Numbered from the stretch's first letter, positions 7,322 through 14,567 are shown. The stretch is 20,313 nt of DNA from Parafilimonas sp. (GCA_025927795.1 JAICKT010000026.1:1-20313); one strand, 5' to 3'. Numbers and translations are program-made. The notes: generated by a model from the letters alone, not told the origin.

Positions 7322-7353
7322 TAAAATAAAAAAAGAGACGACTGCCTCTTTTT
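7322..7353 (-). terminator. Rho-independent terminator for tRNA-Lys (possibly bidirectional)
   Basis: An 8-bp stem (7330-7337 with 7346-7353, sequence AAAAAGAG on the minus strand) with an eight-base loop is followed on the minus strand by a long T-rich tract (7333 down to 7322). It begins two bases after the tRNA-Lys 3' end. On the plus strand it sits about 40 bp after the TPR gene and could stop that transcript, though the plus-side T-tract is short and lies inside the stem. Confidence 0.7.
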
Positions 7354-7354
7354 G

Positions 7355-7427
7355 TGATCCCGTTGGGATTCGAACCCAAGACCCCAACATTAAAAGTGTT
7401 GTGCTCTACCAGCTGAGCTACGAGATC
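7355..7427 (-). tRNA. tRNA-Lys(TTT)
   Basis: 73-nt cloverleaf on the minus strand. The acceptor GATCTCG pairs with CGGGATC with one T-G wobble. The D arm is GCTC/GAGC with loop AGCTGGTA. The anticodon stem is CAACA/TGTTG with loop CTTTTAA, giving anticodon TTT. The T stem TTGGG/CCCAA carries the canonical loop TTCGAAT. The discriminator is A and the CCA end is not encoded. Confidence 0.97.
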
Positions 7428-7434
7428 AACCGTT

Positions 7435-7467
7435 GAAACTATACAAATATTTTTTGGGAGTGCAAAA
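7435..7467 (-). promoter_or_regulatory. Possible tRNA-Lys promoter
   Basis: Read on the minus strand, TTTTG (7467-7463) is followed after 19 bases by TATAGTTTC (7443-7435), an imperfect version of the Bacteroidota TAnnTTTG box. The tRNA begins eight bases further on, which fits a short 5' leader. The match is loose. Confidence 0.3.
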
Positions 7468-7554
7468 ATAACCGAAAATGCTATTGCGTCAAACTTTAAA
7501 AAATGTTTTATACTTCTGTTCATAAACATTAAATGCACAATCTTTTTTAGTAAT

Positions 7555-7562
7555 TAAATTTG
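7555..7562 (+). promoter_or_regulatory. -7 promoter box for the SDR-SAM-RsmB run
   Basis: TAAATTTG is an exact match to the Bacteroidota -7 consensus TAnnTTTG and lies 14 bases before the SDR start codon. No clear TTG -33 element is visible at the usual distance. It would serve the three tightly spaced genes that follow. Confidence 0.45.
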
Positions 7563-7576
7563 CACAAAGAAAAGTC

Positions 7577-8383
7577 ATGTCGTGGTTTACAGATAAAGTG
7601 ATTTTGGTTACCGGCGGAACTGATGGCATCGGAAAAGCTTTGGTGAACGAATTAATGCAACAAGGTGCAAGAGTTGTTGCCTGTGGACGTAATTATGATA
7701 AGCTCTATCAATTGCAAACTATTTATGCCGGCAAACCTTTACTTGCATTGTCTGCAGATGTAAGCAATGAAAGCGATTGTAAACAGCTTGTACAACAAAC
7801 TATAAAAATATATGGCAGGCTTGATGTATTAATTAATAATGCTGGCATTTCAATGCGGGCATTATTCAGCGAAACTTCTCTTGAAACTTTGCATAAAGTA
7901 ATGGACACTAATTTTTGGGGAGCAGTGTATTGTACAAAATATGCACTGCCATATCTTACAAAACAAAAAGGTACAGTGGTTGGCATTTCTTCCATCGCAG
8001 GATATAGAGGTTTACCTGGGCGAAGCGGATATTCAGCTTCTAAATTTGCATTGCAGGGATGGATGGAAGCGATACGCACCGAACTTATGGATACAGGGGT
8101 AAATGTTATGTGGGTTTGTCCCGGCTTCACAAGATCTAACATAAGAAATGTGGCATTGAACAAAGACTCGCAACCGCAAGGCGAATCGCCTATGGATGAA
8201 GGCAGCTTAATGAGTCCTGAAGAATGCGCATCGCACATATTAACTGCTGTTGAAAAACGTAAACGCACATTAATACTAACAAGGCAGGGAAAAGAAACTG
8301 TTCTTATAAATCGTTTTCTGCCTTCGTTTACAGATAAATGGGTTCATAAATTTTTTTTCAAAAACGGTGTCCTTATCAAATAA
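7577..8383 (+). CDS. Short-chain dehydrogenase/reductase (SDR)
   Basis: 268-residue classical SDR. The Rossmann motif TGGTDGIG is at residues 12-19 and NNAG at 87-90. The catalytic residues are Ser139 (GISSIAG), Tyr152 and Lys156 (YSASK), with Asn112 in TNFWG completing the tetrad. Arg38 after the second strand (ACGRN) suggests NADP(H) preference. The substrate is unknown; lipid- or sugar-directed reductases and generic SDRs share these features. The C-terminal part (about 220-268, ending in FFFKNGVLIK) is moderately hydrophobic, as in some membrane-associated SDRs. It is followed after 27 bp by the SAM-hydrolase family gene and then RsmB, so the three probably form one transcript. The ATG at 7577 is supported by the promoter box and the short N-terminus. 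Confidence 0.93.
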   Translation: MSWFTDKVILVTGGTDGIGKALVNELMQQGARVVACGRNYDKLYQLQTIYAGKPLLALSADVSNESDCKQLVQQTIKIYGRLDVLINNAGISMRALFSETSLETLHKVMDTNFWGAVYCTKYALPYLTKQKGTVVGISSIAGYRGLPGRSGYSASKFALQGWMEAIRTELMDTGVNVMWVCPGFTRSNIRNVALNKDSQPQGESPMDEGSLMSPEECASHILTAVEKRKRTLILTRQGKETVLINRFLPSFTDKWVHKFFFKNGVLIK

Positions 8384-8410
8384 AAATTAATTGCCTTTTT
8401 ATTGCATTGC

Positions 8411-9241
8411 ATGCCCATTGTAACTCTTTCAACTGATATAGGCCAGGGCGACTACGTTGTTGGCGCAATAAAAGGACAACTTTTACAAGCAGTGCCTTCT
8501 GCTTCTATAGTTGATATTACACATCAGCTTATTGCCAATAATTATTTACATGCTGCATATGTTTGCGCTAATGCTTTTGCATTTTATCCTGCAAAAACTT
8601 TTCACATAATAATTATTAATTTGTTTGATAAGCAGCCATTACATCTATTAGTTGCTCCGCATAAAGATCAAATTATTATTTGCCCTGATAATGGTATTCT
8701 TACCATGATTACAAGAGAAAAACCGAAAGAAATTTTTTCTGTTGAAATTAAAAAGTATGCACACGCTGGGGTTTTAAATTGTACTTCAACAATTGCAGAA
8801 ATATTAAAAGCATTCGAAACAGGTGCATCAATAAAAGATATAGGAAAACCTTTTACTGAAATTGAAGAAAAATATCCTTTCCGCTCAACTATAGGACCTG
8901 ATTGGATTGACAGCCAGATAATTTTTATTGATCAGTTTGAAAATGTTGTTATCAATTTAACCAAAAAAGAATTTGAAGAAAATTGTAAGGGCAGAAAATT
9001 TAAAATTGTATTGCCTGTGCGTAACGATGGCGGCATTGAAAACATAAGCGAAAGTTATGCATCGGTAGAACAGGGCGAAAGGCTTGCCTGGTTTAATTCT
9101 GCCGGTTATCTTGAACTTGCTATTAATAAAGGAAATCTTGCTGGTTTATTTGGCTTGCGTCGTTTTTCCGGTGGTACAACACTTAATACACTTCCGCAGA
9201 ATAAATTAATGTATGAGCGTGTGAAAATTTTTTTTGAATAA
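8411..9241 (+). CDS. SAM hydroxide adenosyltransferase (DUF62) family protein
   Basis: 276 residues from ATG 8411. A TTG at 8402 is in frame, but the family begins at MPIVTLSTDIG. Members cleave S-adenosylmethionine to adenosine and methionine using activated water; fluorinases and chlorinases are relatives. Visible hallmarks are the N-terminal TLSTDIGQGDYVVGAIKG, with the family-conserved Asp at residue 9, the central CPDNGIL, and the C-terminal AGYLELAINKGNLAGLFGL, which closes the SAM pocket in known structures. The length is normal. The physiological purpose of the hydrolase is not known. It sits 27 bp after the SDR gene and 6 bp before a SAM-dependent RNA methyltransferase gene, so it is probably co-transcribed with a SAM consumer. 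Confidence 0.9.
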   Translation: MPIVTLSTDIGQGDYVVGAIKGQLLQAVPSASIVDITHQLIANNYLHAAYVCANAFAFYPAKTFHIIIINLFDKQPLHLLVAPHKDQIIICPDNGILTMITREKPKEIFSVEIKKYAHAGVLNCTSTIAEILKAFETGASIKDIGKPFTEIEEKYPFRSTIGPDWIDSQIIFIDQFENVVINLTKKEFEENCKGRKFKIVLPVRNDGGIENISESYASVEQGERLAWFNSAGYLELAINKGNLAGLFGLRRFSGGTTLNTLPQNKLMYERVKIFFE

Positions 9242-9247
9242 TATTTT

Positions 9248-10438
9248 ATGCGCTTTCAATCATACTTTAATACCGCTATAAAAATTATTCAACTGTATGA
9301 TGGTGCACTTCCACTCACTCATTTTTTAAAAAAATATTTTTCAGAAAATAAAAAGCATGGCAGTAAAGACAGGAAATTTATAACGCATGCCTGTTATAAT
9401 TATTACAGACCAGGATTTGCATTGAAGAATATAAATATTGAAGAGAGATTAAAAGTTGCGATTTTTTTATGCAACTCAAGTGCAGATGAATGGAATATTA
9501 TTTATGACAATAATTGGTTAGAACACTGGAATGATCAAATAAGAAAAAGAATATTTTTCATTCAATCAGCATATAATTTTTCTGTCGAAGATATTTTTCC
9601 TTTTTATAATGAAATAAGTGAAGACATAGATAAAGAAAGCTTTGCTTTATCACATCTTATTCAACCGAATGTTTTTTTAAGAATAAGAAATGATCAGCAA
9701 GATAAAATTATGTATGATTTACATCAGCATCATATTGTTTTTGAAAACATACATGATGATTGCATTGCTGTAGATAATGCAAACAGGTTAGAAGAGATAA
9801 TTAACATTGATGAGGAAGCAGTAATACAGGATTATTCATCACAAAGAATAAAAGAATTTTTTGCTATTGTAAAATCCGAAATCCGAAATCCGAAATCCGA
9901 AATTTCAGTTTGGGATTGTTGCGCAGGAAGTGGTGGAAAATCAATTTTAGCTTATGATGTATTACAAGATATAGAACTTACTGTTTCTGATATTAGACCA
10001 TCCATCATTCATAATCTTAAAAAAAGGTTCGAAAAAGCAGGTATAAAAAATTATAAAGCATTTGTCGCTGATATAACAAAGCATACTGCGAAAGCACTCC
10101 CTTTAGGGAGCGGAGAGGGTTTCGGTTTAATTATTTGCGACGCGCCTTGCACAGGCAGCGGAACATGGAGCCGAACACCGGAACAATTGTATTTTTTTCA
10201 ATCAAAAAAGATTGAAGACTACACAACACTAGAGAAAAAAATTGTTTCCAGTGCTATAAAGTATTTAAAACAACAAGGTTATTTTTTGTATATAACCTGC
10301 TCTGTTTTTAAAGCAGAGAATGAAAGCATTATTGAATTCATCCAGAAAAAATTTCAGCTTACATTAATTAAAACAGAATTGTTGAAAGGTTACAATAAAA
10401 AAGCTGATACAATGTTTGCTGCGCTTTTCAAAAAATAA
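9248..10438 (+). CDS. RsmB/NOP-family (NOL1/NOP2/Sun) RNA cytosine-C5 methyltransferase
   Basis: 396-residue SAM-dependent RNA m5C methyltransferase of the Sun/RsmB type, probably acting on rRNA. The catalytic core starts near residue 220. Motif I is DCCAGSGGKS (223-232). Motif IV is DAPCTGSGTWSRTPEQ with Cys301, the product-release cysteine. Motif VI is TCSVFKAENE with Cys351, the nucleophile. All are intact. The N-terminal 200 residues are the Bacteroidota-type extension rather than a clear NusB domain. Two segments look inserted: residues about 209-219 come from a 7-nt tandem repeat (9872-9903), and residues about 281-292 (KALPLGSGEGFG) come from a hairpin repeat (10097-10119). Both keep the frame. 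It starts 6 bp after the preceding stop. Confidence 0.92.
   Translation: MRFQSYFNTAIKIIQLYDGALPLTHFLKKYFSENKKHGSKDRKFITHACYNYYRPGFALKNINIEERLKVAIFLCNSSADEWNIIYDNNWLEHWNDQIRKRIFFIQSAYNFSVEDIFPFYNEISEDIDKESFALSHLIQPNVFLRIRNDQQDKIMYDLHQHHIVFENIHDDCIAVDNANRLEEIINIDEEAVIQDYSSQRIKEFFAIVKSEIRNPKSEISVWDCCAGSGGKSILAYDVLQDIELTVSDIRPSIIHNLKKRFEKAGIKNYKAFVADITKHTAKALPLGSGEGFGLIICDAPCTGSGTWSRTPEQLYFFQSKKIEDYTTLEKKIVSSAIKYLKQQGYFLYITCSVFKAENESIIEFIQKKFQLTLIKTELLKGYNKKADTMFAALFKK
9872..9903 (+). repeat. 7-nt tandem repeat AAATCCG inside the methyltransferase gene
   Basis: Four perfect copies of AAATCCG (9872-9878, 9879-9885, 9886-9892 and 9893-9899) are followed by a partial AAAT. They encode KSEIRNPKSEIS, placed just before SAM motif I of the methyltransferase. 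The unit length is not a multiple of three, so a change of one copy would shift the frame. Confidence 0.9.
10097..10119 (+). repeat. Hairpin repeat inserted in the methyltransferase gene
   Basis: CTCCCTTTAGGGAG (10097-10110) is a palindrome, followed by GGAGAGGG. The same building blocks occur in the lutB leader (1933-1964) and in the core of the 1681-1839 element. Here they lie in frame and encode LPLGSGEG, between conserved motifs III and IV of the enzyme. Confidence 0.6.
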
Positions 10439-10460
10439 TATTTGTTTATAAAATATTATT
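10434..10460. terminator. Weak bidirectional hairpin between convergent genes
   Basis: AATAATATTT (10434-10443) and AAATATTATT (10451-10460) form a perfect 10-bp A+T-only stem with a seven-base loop. The methyltransferase stop codon lies in the left arm, and the protease gene ends seven bases beyond the right arm. Its position suits a shared terminator, but the stem is weak. Confidence 0.35.
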
Positions 10461-10466
10461 AGACAA

Positions 10467-12140
10467 TTAATCTTTTTTTACTAATATAGTTTTTGTGTCT
10501 GACTGGTCTTTATATTGTAAAGTATAAACTCCACGAGGCAGCTTGTTTAAATCATCCAAAGTAAAATCATATACTTCGTTCTTGTCAGTAACTAATTTTC
10601 TTACAGCAACAATTTTTTTATTCTTGTTTAAAAGATTTACCCCAACATATCCATCTGTTGGTGCAACCAACTTTACATGAATAGTATTTGTAAAAGTTGT
10701 TGATGAAGTAAATAACCATTCTGCGCCATACAAATTTTCGTTTTGTTTTCGCTTTAAAATATTATAAGCCTTTTGCATGTCAGGAATACCAAAGCCATAC
10801 CTGTTATCCGGTGCTTGATAACGATCTGCACTTTTATAAACTGCATCCAGGATTGTTAAATTATCAAACTCGCGAAACGCCTGCCACAAGCATGCAATTA
10901 ACCCGTTAATATTTGGATTTGAAAAAGAAGTTCCGTTGCCGGAAGAAACGCCACCTGCAGTATATATAATTGTATTTAAACCAACCGATGCAATATTCGG
11001 TTTAACTTTTCCGGGGTAGCCGTAGCTGCTGAAAGAAGCGATATTTCCTGAAGTATCTGTTGCACCAACGGTGCAAACGCGCCCATCATCCGCAGGAAAA
11101 ACAATGTACTTCCAGCTATTGTTGCCTTCATTGCCGGCACTGTTTGTAACAATCATTCCTTTTTTAGAGGCAAAAGTTGCAGCTCTTGAAACTATTGTCA
11201 AATTCTTATAAAATTCGCTGTACGTATGATCAAATTGCGGATCATCAAATTGATTATAACCTAATGATGAAGATATCATATCTGCACCTACACTATCAGC
11301 AAACTCTGCCGCAACAGCCCAGTTATGTTCTTCAATAGGATATTCTGAATTTACGTTTTCACTGCGCAGCAACCAGAATTTTGCACGTGGTGCAGTGCCT
11401 ATCATTTTGCCTGGAACATTAGCTGCAATTATGCTTAAACAATATTCACCATGCGAATCATCTTCATTTACGCTGTTATCAAAATCAACAAAATCTTTTT
11501 CACCTAAAAATTGCTGATGTGCTCTTGCGCTATCAAATGCATTAATGGTTTGGTAATGATAAAAACCTGCATCAATTATAGCAATCGTAATGTTTTTTCC
11601 TGTGAATCCTTTATTGTGTAAAAACTCACCATTATGAATATGCACCTGGTTATAAGAATTGCCATAATTATATTTATTAGCTGTGGCTTTAGCAGATGGA
11701 ACTTCTGCAGTAATGGGTGAGACAATTTCTTTAAATTTATTTGTAATGGTTTTATTTGTTGTTGAGGCCGGCGCAACTGCCTCTACTTTTTTTACAAACG
11801 AAAGTTTTTTTATTGCATTAATTGCAGATGAACTTGTTGTATAAATTAAAACCTGGTTCAACCATTTTGACTGGCTTAAATAACTAACCGAACCTTGCGC
11901 AACCACCTGCGAAATATAAGATGGATTTACAGGCAAGTCAGAACTATCTGTGCTAATATTATAAAGTGTGCGCCTGTTAATTGATTTTTGCGAAAGATAT
12001 TTTGATGGCTTATTTAATTGATACGGCGAATTATTTTTATCGGAAAATTTTACAAGGTATTTTGTGTACTGACTAAACGATGTATTGAATGAAAAAAATA
12101 AAACAAGCAATAAGATTATTTTGAGTATAAAATTTTTCAT
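10467..12140 (-). CDS. Secreted subtilisin-like serine protease (S8) with T9SS-type C-terminal domain
   Basis: 557 residues from ATG 12140. A TTG two codons upstream is in frame but less likely. A signal peptide covers about 1-23 (ending SFS-Q). A propeptide-like region runs to about 150. The S8 catalytic domain carries Asp190 (IAIIDAGF), His230 (DDSHGEYC), the oxyanion Asn337 (NSAGNEG) and Ser405 (GNGTSFSNPN). All three triad residues are present, so it should be active. After the catalytic domain (about 465), a roughly 85-residue beta-rich C-terminal domain ends in GVYTLQYKDQSDTKTILVKK, which fits a T9SS type A sorting domain. The enzyme is therefore probably exported across the outer membrane. 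It is convergent with the methyltransferase gene and downstream of the lipoprotein gene. Confidence 0.92.
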   Translation of the reverse strand: MKNFILKIILLLVLFFSFNTSFSQYTKYLVKFSDKNNSPYQLNKPSKYLSQKSINRRTLYNISTDSSDLPVNPSYISQVVAQGSVSYLSQSKWLNQVLIYTTSSSAINAIKKLSFVKKVEAVAPASTTNKTITNKFKEIVSPITAEVPSAKATANKYNYGNSYNQVHIHNGEFLHNKGFTGKNITIAIIDAGFYHYQTINAFDSARAHQQFLGEKDFVDFDNSVNEDDSHGEYCLSIIAANVPGKMIGTAPRAKFWLLRSENVNSEYPIEEHNWAVAAEFADSVGADMISSSLGYNQFDDPQFDHTYSEFYKNLTIVSRAATFASKKGMIVTNSAGNEGNNSWKYIVFPADDGRVCTVGATDTSGNIASFSSYGYPGKVKPNIASVGLNTIIYTAGGVSSGNGTSFSNPNINGLIACLWQAFREFDNLTILDAVYKSADRYQAPDNRYGFGIPDMQKAYNILKRKQNENLYGAEWLFTSSTTFTNTIHVKLVAPTDGYVGVNLLNKNKKIVAVRKLVTDKNEVYDFTLDDLNKLPRGVYTLQYKDQSDTKTILVKKD

Positions 12141-12249
12141 CTGCAAATTTTGAATAATAAAAATAAAGGTTGATTATTAAAAATTGGTTTCTTTTATCCG
12201 CTAAGGATAGCTGAATAATTTGTTTCTATGAATGCTTTGCATTTGTAAT

Positions 12250-12297
12250 GGAAAGCCCGAGCTACAGTTAATTAAAGTATTAAATGCTGATAACTCC
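12250..12297. repeat. Second copy of the dispersed repeat end
   Basis: This stretch matches 1792-1839 at 37 of 48 positions without gaps, sharing the stretches CTACAGTT and TAAAGTAT. Only the right-end part of that element is present here. It lies between the protease start and the lipoprotein stop, eight bases beyond the latter. Confidence 0.6.
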
Positions 12298-12305
12298 AAA
12301 ATTTT

Positions 12306-13067
12306 CTATTTAGTTTTAATAAGATTTAAAATGATGCCATAACTACCATCGGCATAACGCGCAGGTTCAGGCGTTGGCTGCCAAACCCAATGCAAAAAAT
12401 TTTTATAAATTAAGCCAACACCATTTGCATAAACTTCAATTGAATAATCCCGCTGCTGATAAAATTGCGGATCGAACGGACCATCGGGAGAAGTTTCATC
12501 TTGTTGAAATACCGTAACCGAACTATCAATTATACCGGCAAGGGTTGCATATGGTGAATCAACATTTCTATACGTGTAATTCCATCCGTCAAGATATTGA
12601 TAAGGCGTAGTTGCGGAGCGCGTATCAATGTATGAATTTCCCTGCCAGGTTTTGCCATCGCTTACAGGCGTTACAAGTTTAATAAAGCGAAGATTATTAT
12701 CATCAACCACTTCAACATCGTTTTCAGTTGGCGTGATGTAATATGATGAAAGACTTTGCCAGGGGTTTTGTTCAAGCGTATCTGTTATAAAACGATAAAC
12801 AACCCATGAATTGCGACCAGTGTTATCTGTAAAAGAACTTCCCACGCTGTCTTTAAGATGATAGCTGCTTGTTACAAGTGAAGTTCCGAAAGGAGGAATG
12901 TTTGTTGAATCAAGACGATAGATCCAAACCTTGCCACTTTGAACAGGATAATAATTTTTTGCTTTAATTGATGATGATAATATATCTGTTTTTGAGCATG
13001 CAGAAAAAATTATTATGTAAATCAAAATAATTGATGAAGAGAATTTTTTAAGTGCTTCATTAAACAT
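12306..13067 (-). CDS. Lipoprotein of unknown function
   Basis: 253 residues from ATG 13067. A GTG two codons upstream (13073) is also in frame. AGGTGG just before the ATG is one of the few Shine-Dalgarno-like sequences in the window. The N-terminus has a charged start, a hydrophobic segment (SSIILIYIIIFSAC) and a lipobox FSAC with Cys24, so it should be a lipoprotein; whether it faces the periplasm or the surface cannot be read. The mature part begins with NYYPVQSGKVWIYRLDS, a pattern I have seen in uncharacterised Bacteroidota lipoproteins, and is beta-rich with many aromatics. No catalytic motif is apparent. It lies upstream of the protease gene on the same strand with a repeat between them. 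Confidence 0.75.
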   Translation of the reverse strand: MFNEALKKFSSSIILIYIIIFSACSKTDILSSSIKAKNYYPVQSGKVWIYRLDSTNIPPFGTSLVTSSYHLKDSVGSSFTDNTGRNSWVVYRFITDTLEQNPWQSLSSYYITPTENDVEVVDDNNLRFIKLVTPVSDGKTWQGNSYIDTRSATTPYQYLDGWNYTYRNVDSPYATLAGIIDSSVTVFQQDETSPDGPFDPQFYQQRDYSIEVYANGVGLIYKNFLHWVWQPTPEPARYADGSYGIILNLIKTK

Positions 13068-13107
13068 AACCACCTGTAAGTAACTGAATATTTAACGTGA
13101 GACAAGA

Positions 13108-13140
13108 GTTTTTCTTATTTAGCTGTTCGTGTTATATTTG
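13108..13140 (+). promoter_or_regulatory. Promoter of the tRNA-Arg locus
   Basis: TATATTTG at 13133-13140 exactly matches the Bacteroidota -7 consensus TAnnTTTG. The T-rich GTTTTTC around 13108-13114 lies at about the right distance for a -33 element, though it is not a clean TTG. The 5' tRNA relic begins 12 bases later, consistent with a short leader. Confidence 0.6.
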
Positions 13141-13152
13141 CAGCCCGATTTT

Positions 13153-13201
13153 GGCCACGTAGCTTAACTGAATAGAGTATCTGACTACGGATCAGAAGGT
13201 T
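13153..13201 (+). pseudogene. 5'-half of a tRNA-Arg gene (T arm and 3' acceptor missing)
   Basis: The sequence matches the intact tRNA-Arg at 13236 over 49 bases with five differences: acceptor strand GGCCACG, the same D arm, anticodon arm TCTGA-CTACGGA-TCAGA and variable loop AGGTT. Similarity stops exactly at the variable loop/T stem boundary. What follows (GGAAAGTTCTTTTTT) gives no T arm, and no CGTGGCC exists to close the acceptor. Two of the differences are matched pairs in the anticodon stem (27-43 and 28-42), so the stem stays fully paired. It cannot be a normal tRNA. It lies between the promoter and the intact tRNA, so it should be transcribed in the leader. Confidence 0.8.
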
Positions 13202-13235
13202 GGAAAGTTCTTTTTTGATGTTGATTTTTACAAAT

Positions 13236-13309
13236 GGCCCCGTAGCTTAACTGAATAGAGTACGTGACTACGGATCACGAGGTTCCAGGTTTGAATCCTG
13301 GCGGGGTCA
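13236..13309 (+). tRNA. tRNA-Arg(ACG)
   Basis: 74-nt cloverleaf. The acceptor GGCCCCG pairs with CGGGGTC with one G-T. The D stem is GCTT/GAGT with two wobbles and loop AACTGAATA. The anticodon stem is CGTGA/TCACG with loop CTACGGA, giving anticodon ACG for Arg CGN codons (normally edited to inosine at position 34). The variable loop is AGGTT. The T stem is CCAGG/CCTGG with loop TTTGAAT. The discriminator is A and CCA is not encoded. Position 19 is A (13254) and position 56 is T (13292), so the near-universal G19-C56 pair is replaced by A-U. Confidence 0.95.
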
Positions 13310-13319
13310 CTTAGTAAAG

Positions 13320-13356
13320 CATGGAACTCAATCTGAATAAGGGTTTCATGTTTTTT
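13320..13356 (+). terminator. Rho-independent terminator of the tRNA-Arg locus
   Basis: CATGGAACTC (13320-13329) pairs with GGGTTTCATG (13341-13350) over 10 bp with two G-T wobbles and an 11-base loop. TTTTTT (13351-13356) follows immediately. It begins 11 bases after the tRNA-Arg end. Confidence 0.75.
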
Positions 13357-13433
13357 ATTATTCTAAGATTTTAAAGAAAGCAATGCAGATAGATGAAAAG
13401 AAAGAAAATGATTAATAATACTGAAATGATTTA

Positions 13434-14450
13434 TCAATCAAATGCTACCATTGCTTTAATTACTTTATGTTTTGGATTTAGCCAGTAATTAAATTTCTCA
13501 CTGCTTACATTATTAAATTCGGTTCTGTGTGTGATGTAATTGCCTGCTTTAATTAAACCTTGTTTTAAGCTGCTGATTACGGTATTAAAATCTTCTCTTG
13601 TTGCATTACGGCTGCTCATTAATGTGCTTTCGCGTTTATGAAATTCAGGATGGTTGAAATGAAAATCTTCTTTTTGCAATCCTACTAAAATATATTTTCC
13701 ACCGTGAGCAAGATAATTTATGCCGTTGTTAATAGCCTGTAAATTTCCTGTTGCATCAAAAACAATGGTGGGCATATCATTATTTGTAATTTTCTGTAAA
13801 CTCTTCAAAGCATCTTCATGCAAAGGATTAATTGTATAACGAACATTTAAATTTTTTTCACAAAACTGTAGTCTGTCAATATTTGTATCCATTGCAATTA
13901 CTTCAGCGCCCGCAATGCGTGCAAATTCAATTATACCCATTCCAATTGGACCTGTACCAACAACCAAAACAAATTCGCCATTTTCAATTTGTGCGCGATG
14001 CACCGCATGTGCGCCAATAGCAAGTGGCTCAGTTAATGCAAGTTCATCAAGACTCAGCCCTTCACTTTTAACGAGCTTATCATCCGGAACCAAAATATAT
14101 TCCCGCAGCCCGCCATCAATATGCACTCCGAAAACATTTATATTAACACAGCAATTGGGTTTATTTCTTCTGCATGCAATGCATTTACCACAATTAAAAT
14201 ATGGAATGATAGTTACTGATTCACCTTTATAAAAACCTGAAGAGGCATCCGTTTTTTCAATTACCGCAGATAATTCGTGACCCAGTATGCGCGGATATTT
14301 AAAGTAAGGCTGTGTGCCTTCATAAGCATGAAGATCAGTACCGCAAATACCTACACGTTTTACTTTTAATAAAGTAAAACCCTGTCTTGGTTCGGGAATT
14401 GTTTCTTCACTAAAAGAAAACTTACCTGGTTCTATGCAAAAAAGTGCCAC
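13434..14450 (-). CDS. Zinc-dependent medium-chain dehydrogenase, possible sugar dehydrogenase
   Basis: 338 residues from GTG 14450. The frame is open to 14525, but those 25 residues are unlike the family, whose proteins start just before the IEPGKF segment. Catalytic zinc ligands are Cys36 (GICGTDLH), His58 and Glu59 (GHE). The structural zinc loop is C87-x2-C90-x2-C93 with C100/C101 (NCGKCIACRRNKPNCC). The Rossmann motif is VGTGPIG, and an Asp follows the second strand (AMDTN), suggesting NAD preference. The sequence resembles threonine/sorbitol-type dehydrogenases and Bacteroidota enzymes near fucose genes. It lies 117 bp downstream of an alpha-L-fucosidase on the same strand, so L-fucose or a fucose-derived acid is a plausible but unproven substrate. 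Confidence 0.88.
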   Translation of the reverse strand: MALFCIEPGKFSFSEETIPEPRQGFTLLKVKRVGICGTDLHAYEGTQPYFKYPRILGHELSAVIEKTDASSGFYKGESVTIIPYFNCGKCIACRRNKPNCCVNINVFGVHIDGGLREYILVPDDKLVKSEGLSLDELALTEPLAIGAHAVHRAQIENGEFVLVVGTGPIGMGIIEFARIAGAEVIAMDTNIDRLQFCEKNLNVRYTINPLHEDALKSLQKITNNDMPTIVFDATGNLQAINNGINYLAHGGKYILVGLQKEDFHFNHPEFHKRESTLMSSRNATREDFNTVISSLKQGLIKAGNYITHRTEFNNVSSEKFNYWLNPKHKVIKAMVAFD

Positions 14451-14567
14451 TTTAAAATTCGTTTGAGATTGATTGAAGATAACATAAAAATTCAGCAACC
14501 ATATTTTGCTTCCGGTTATAAACATTGTTCTTTCATGCAGTTTTGCCGGCTGAATATATGTACGTGT

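Noticed and set aside
7302..7538. Minus-strand open frame of 78 codons containing VAQLVEHNTFNVGVLGSN
   Set aside because: This is the typical false protein produced by translating through a tRNA gene, here tRNA-Lys.
13153..13235. First tRNA-Arg copy as a complete tRNA with an unusual T arm or intron
   Set aside because: No T arm can be folded. The only acceptor partner (TGGCC at 13235-13239) belongs to the start of the next tRNA and pairs only because GGCC is self-complementary.
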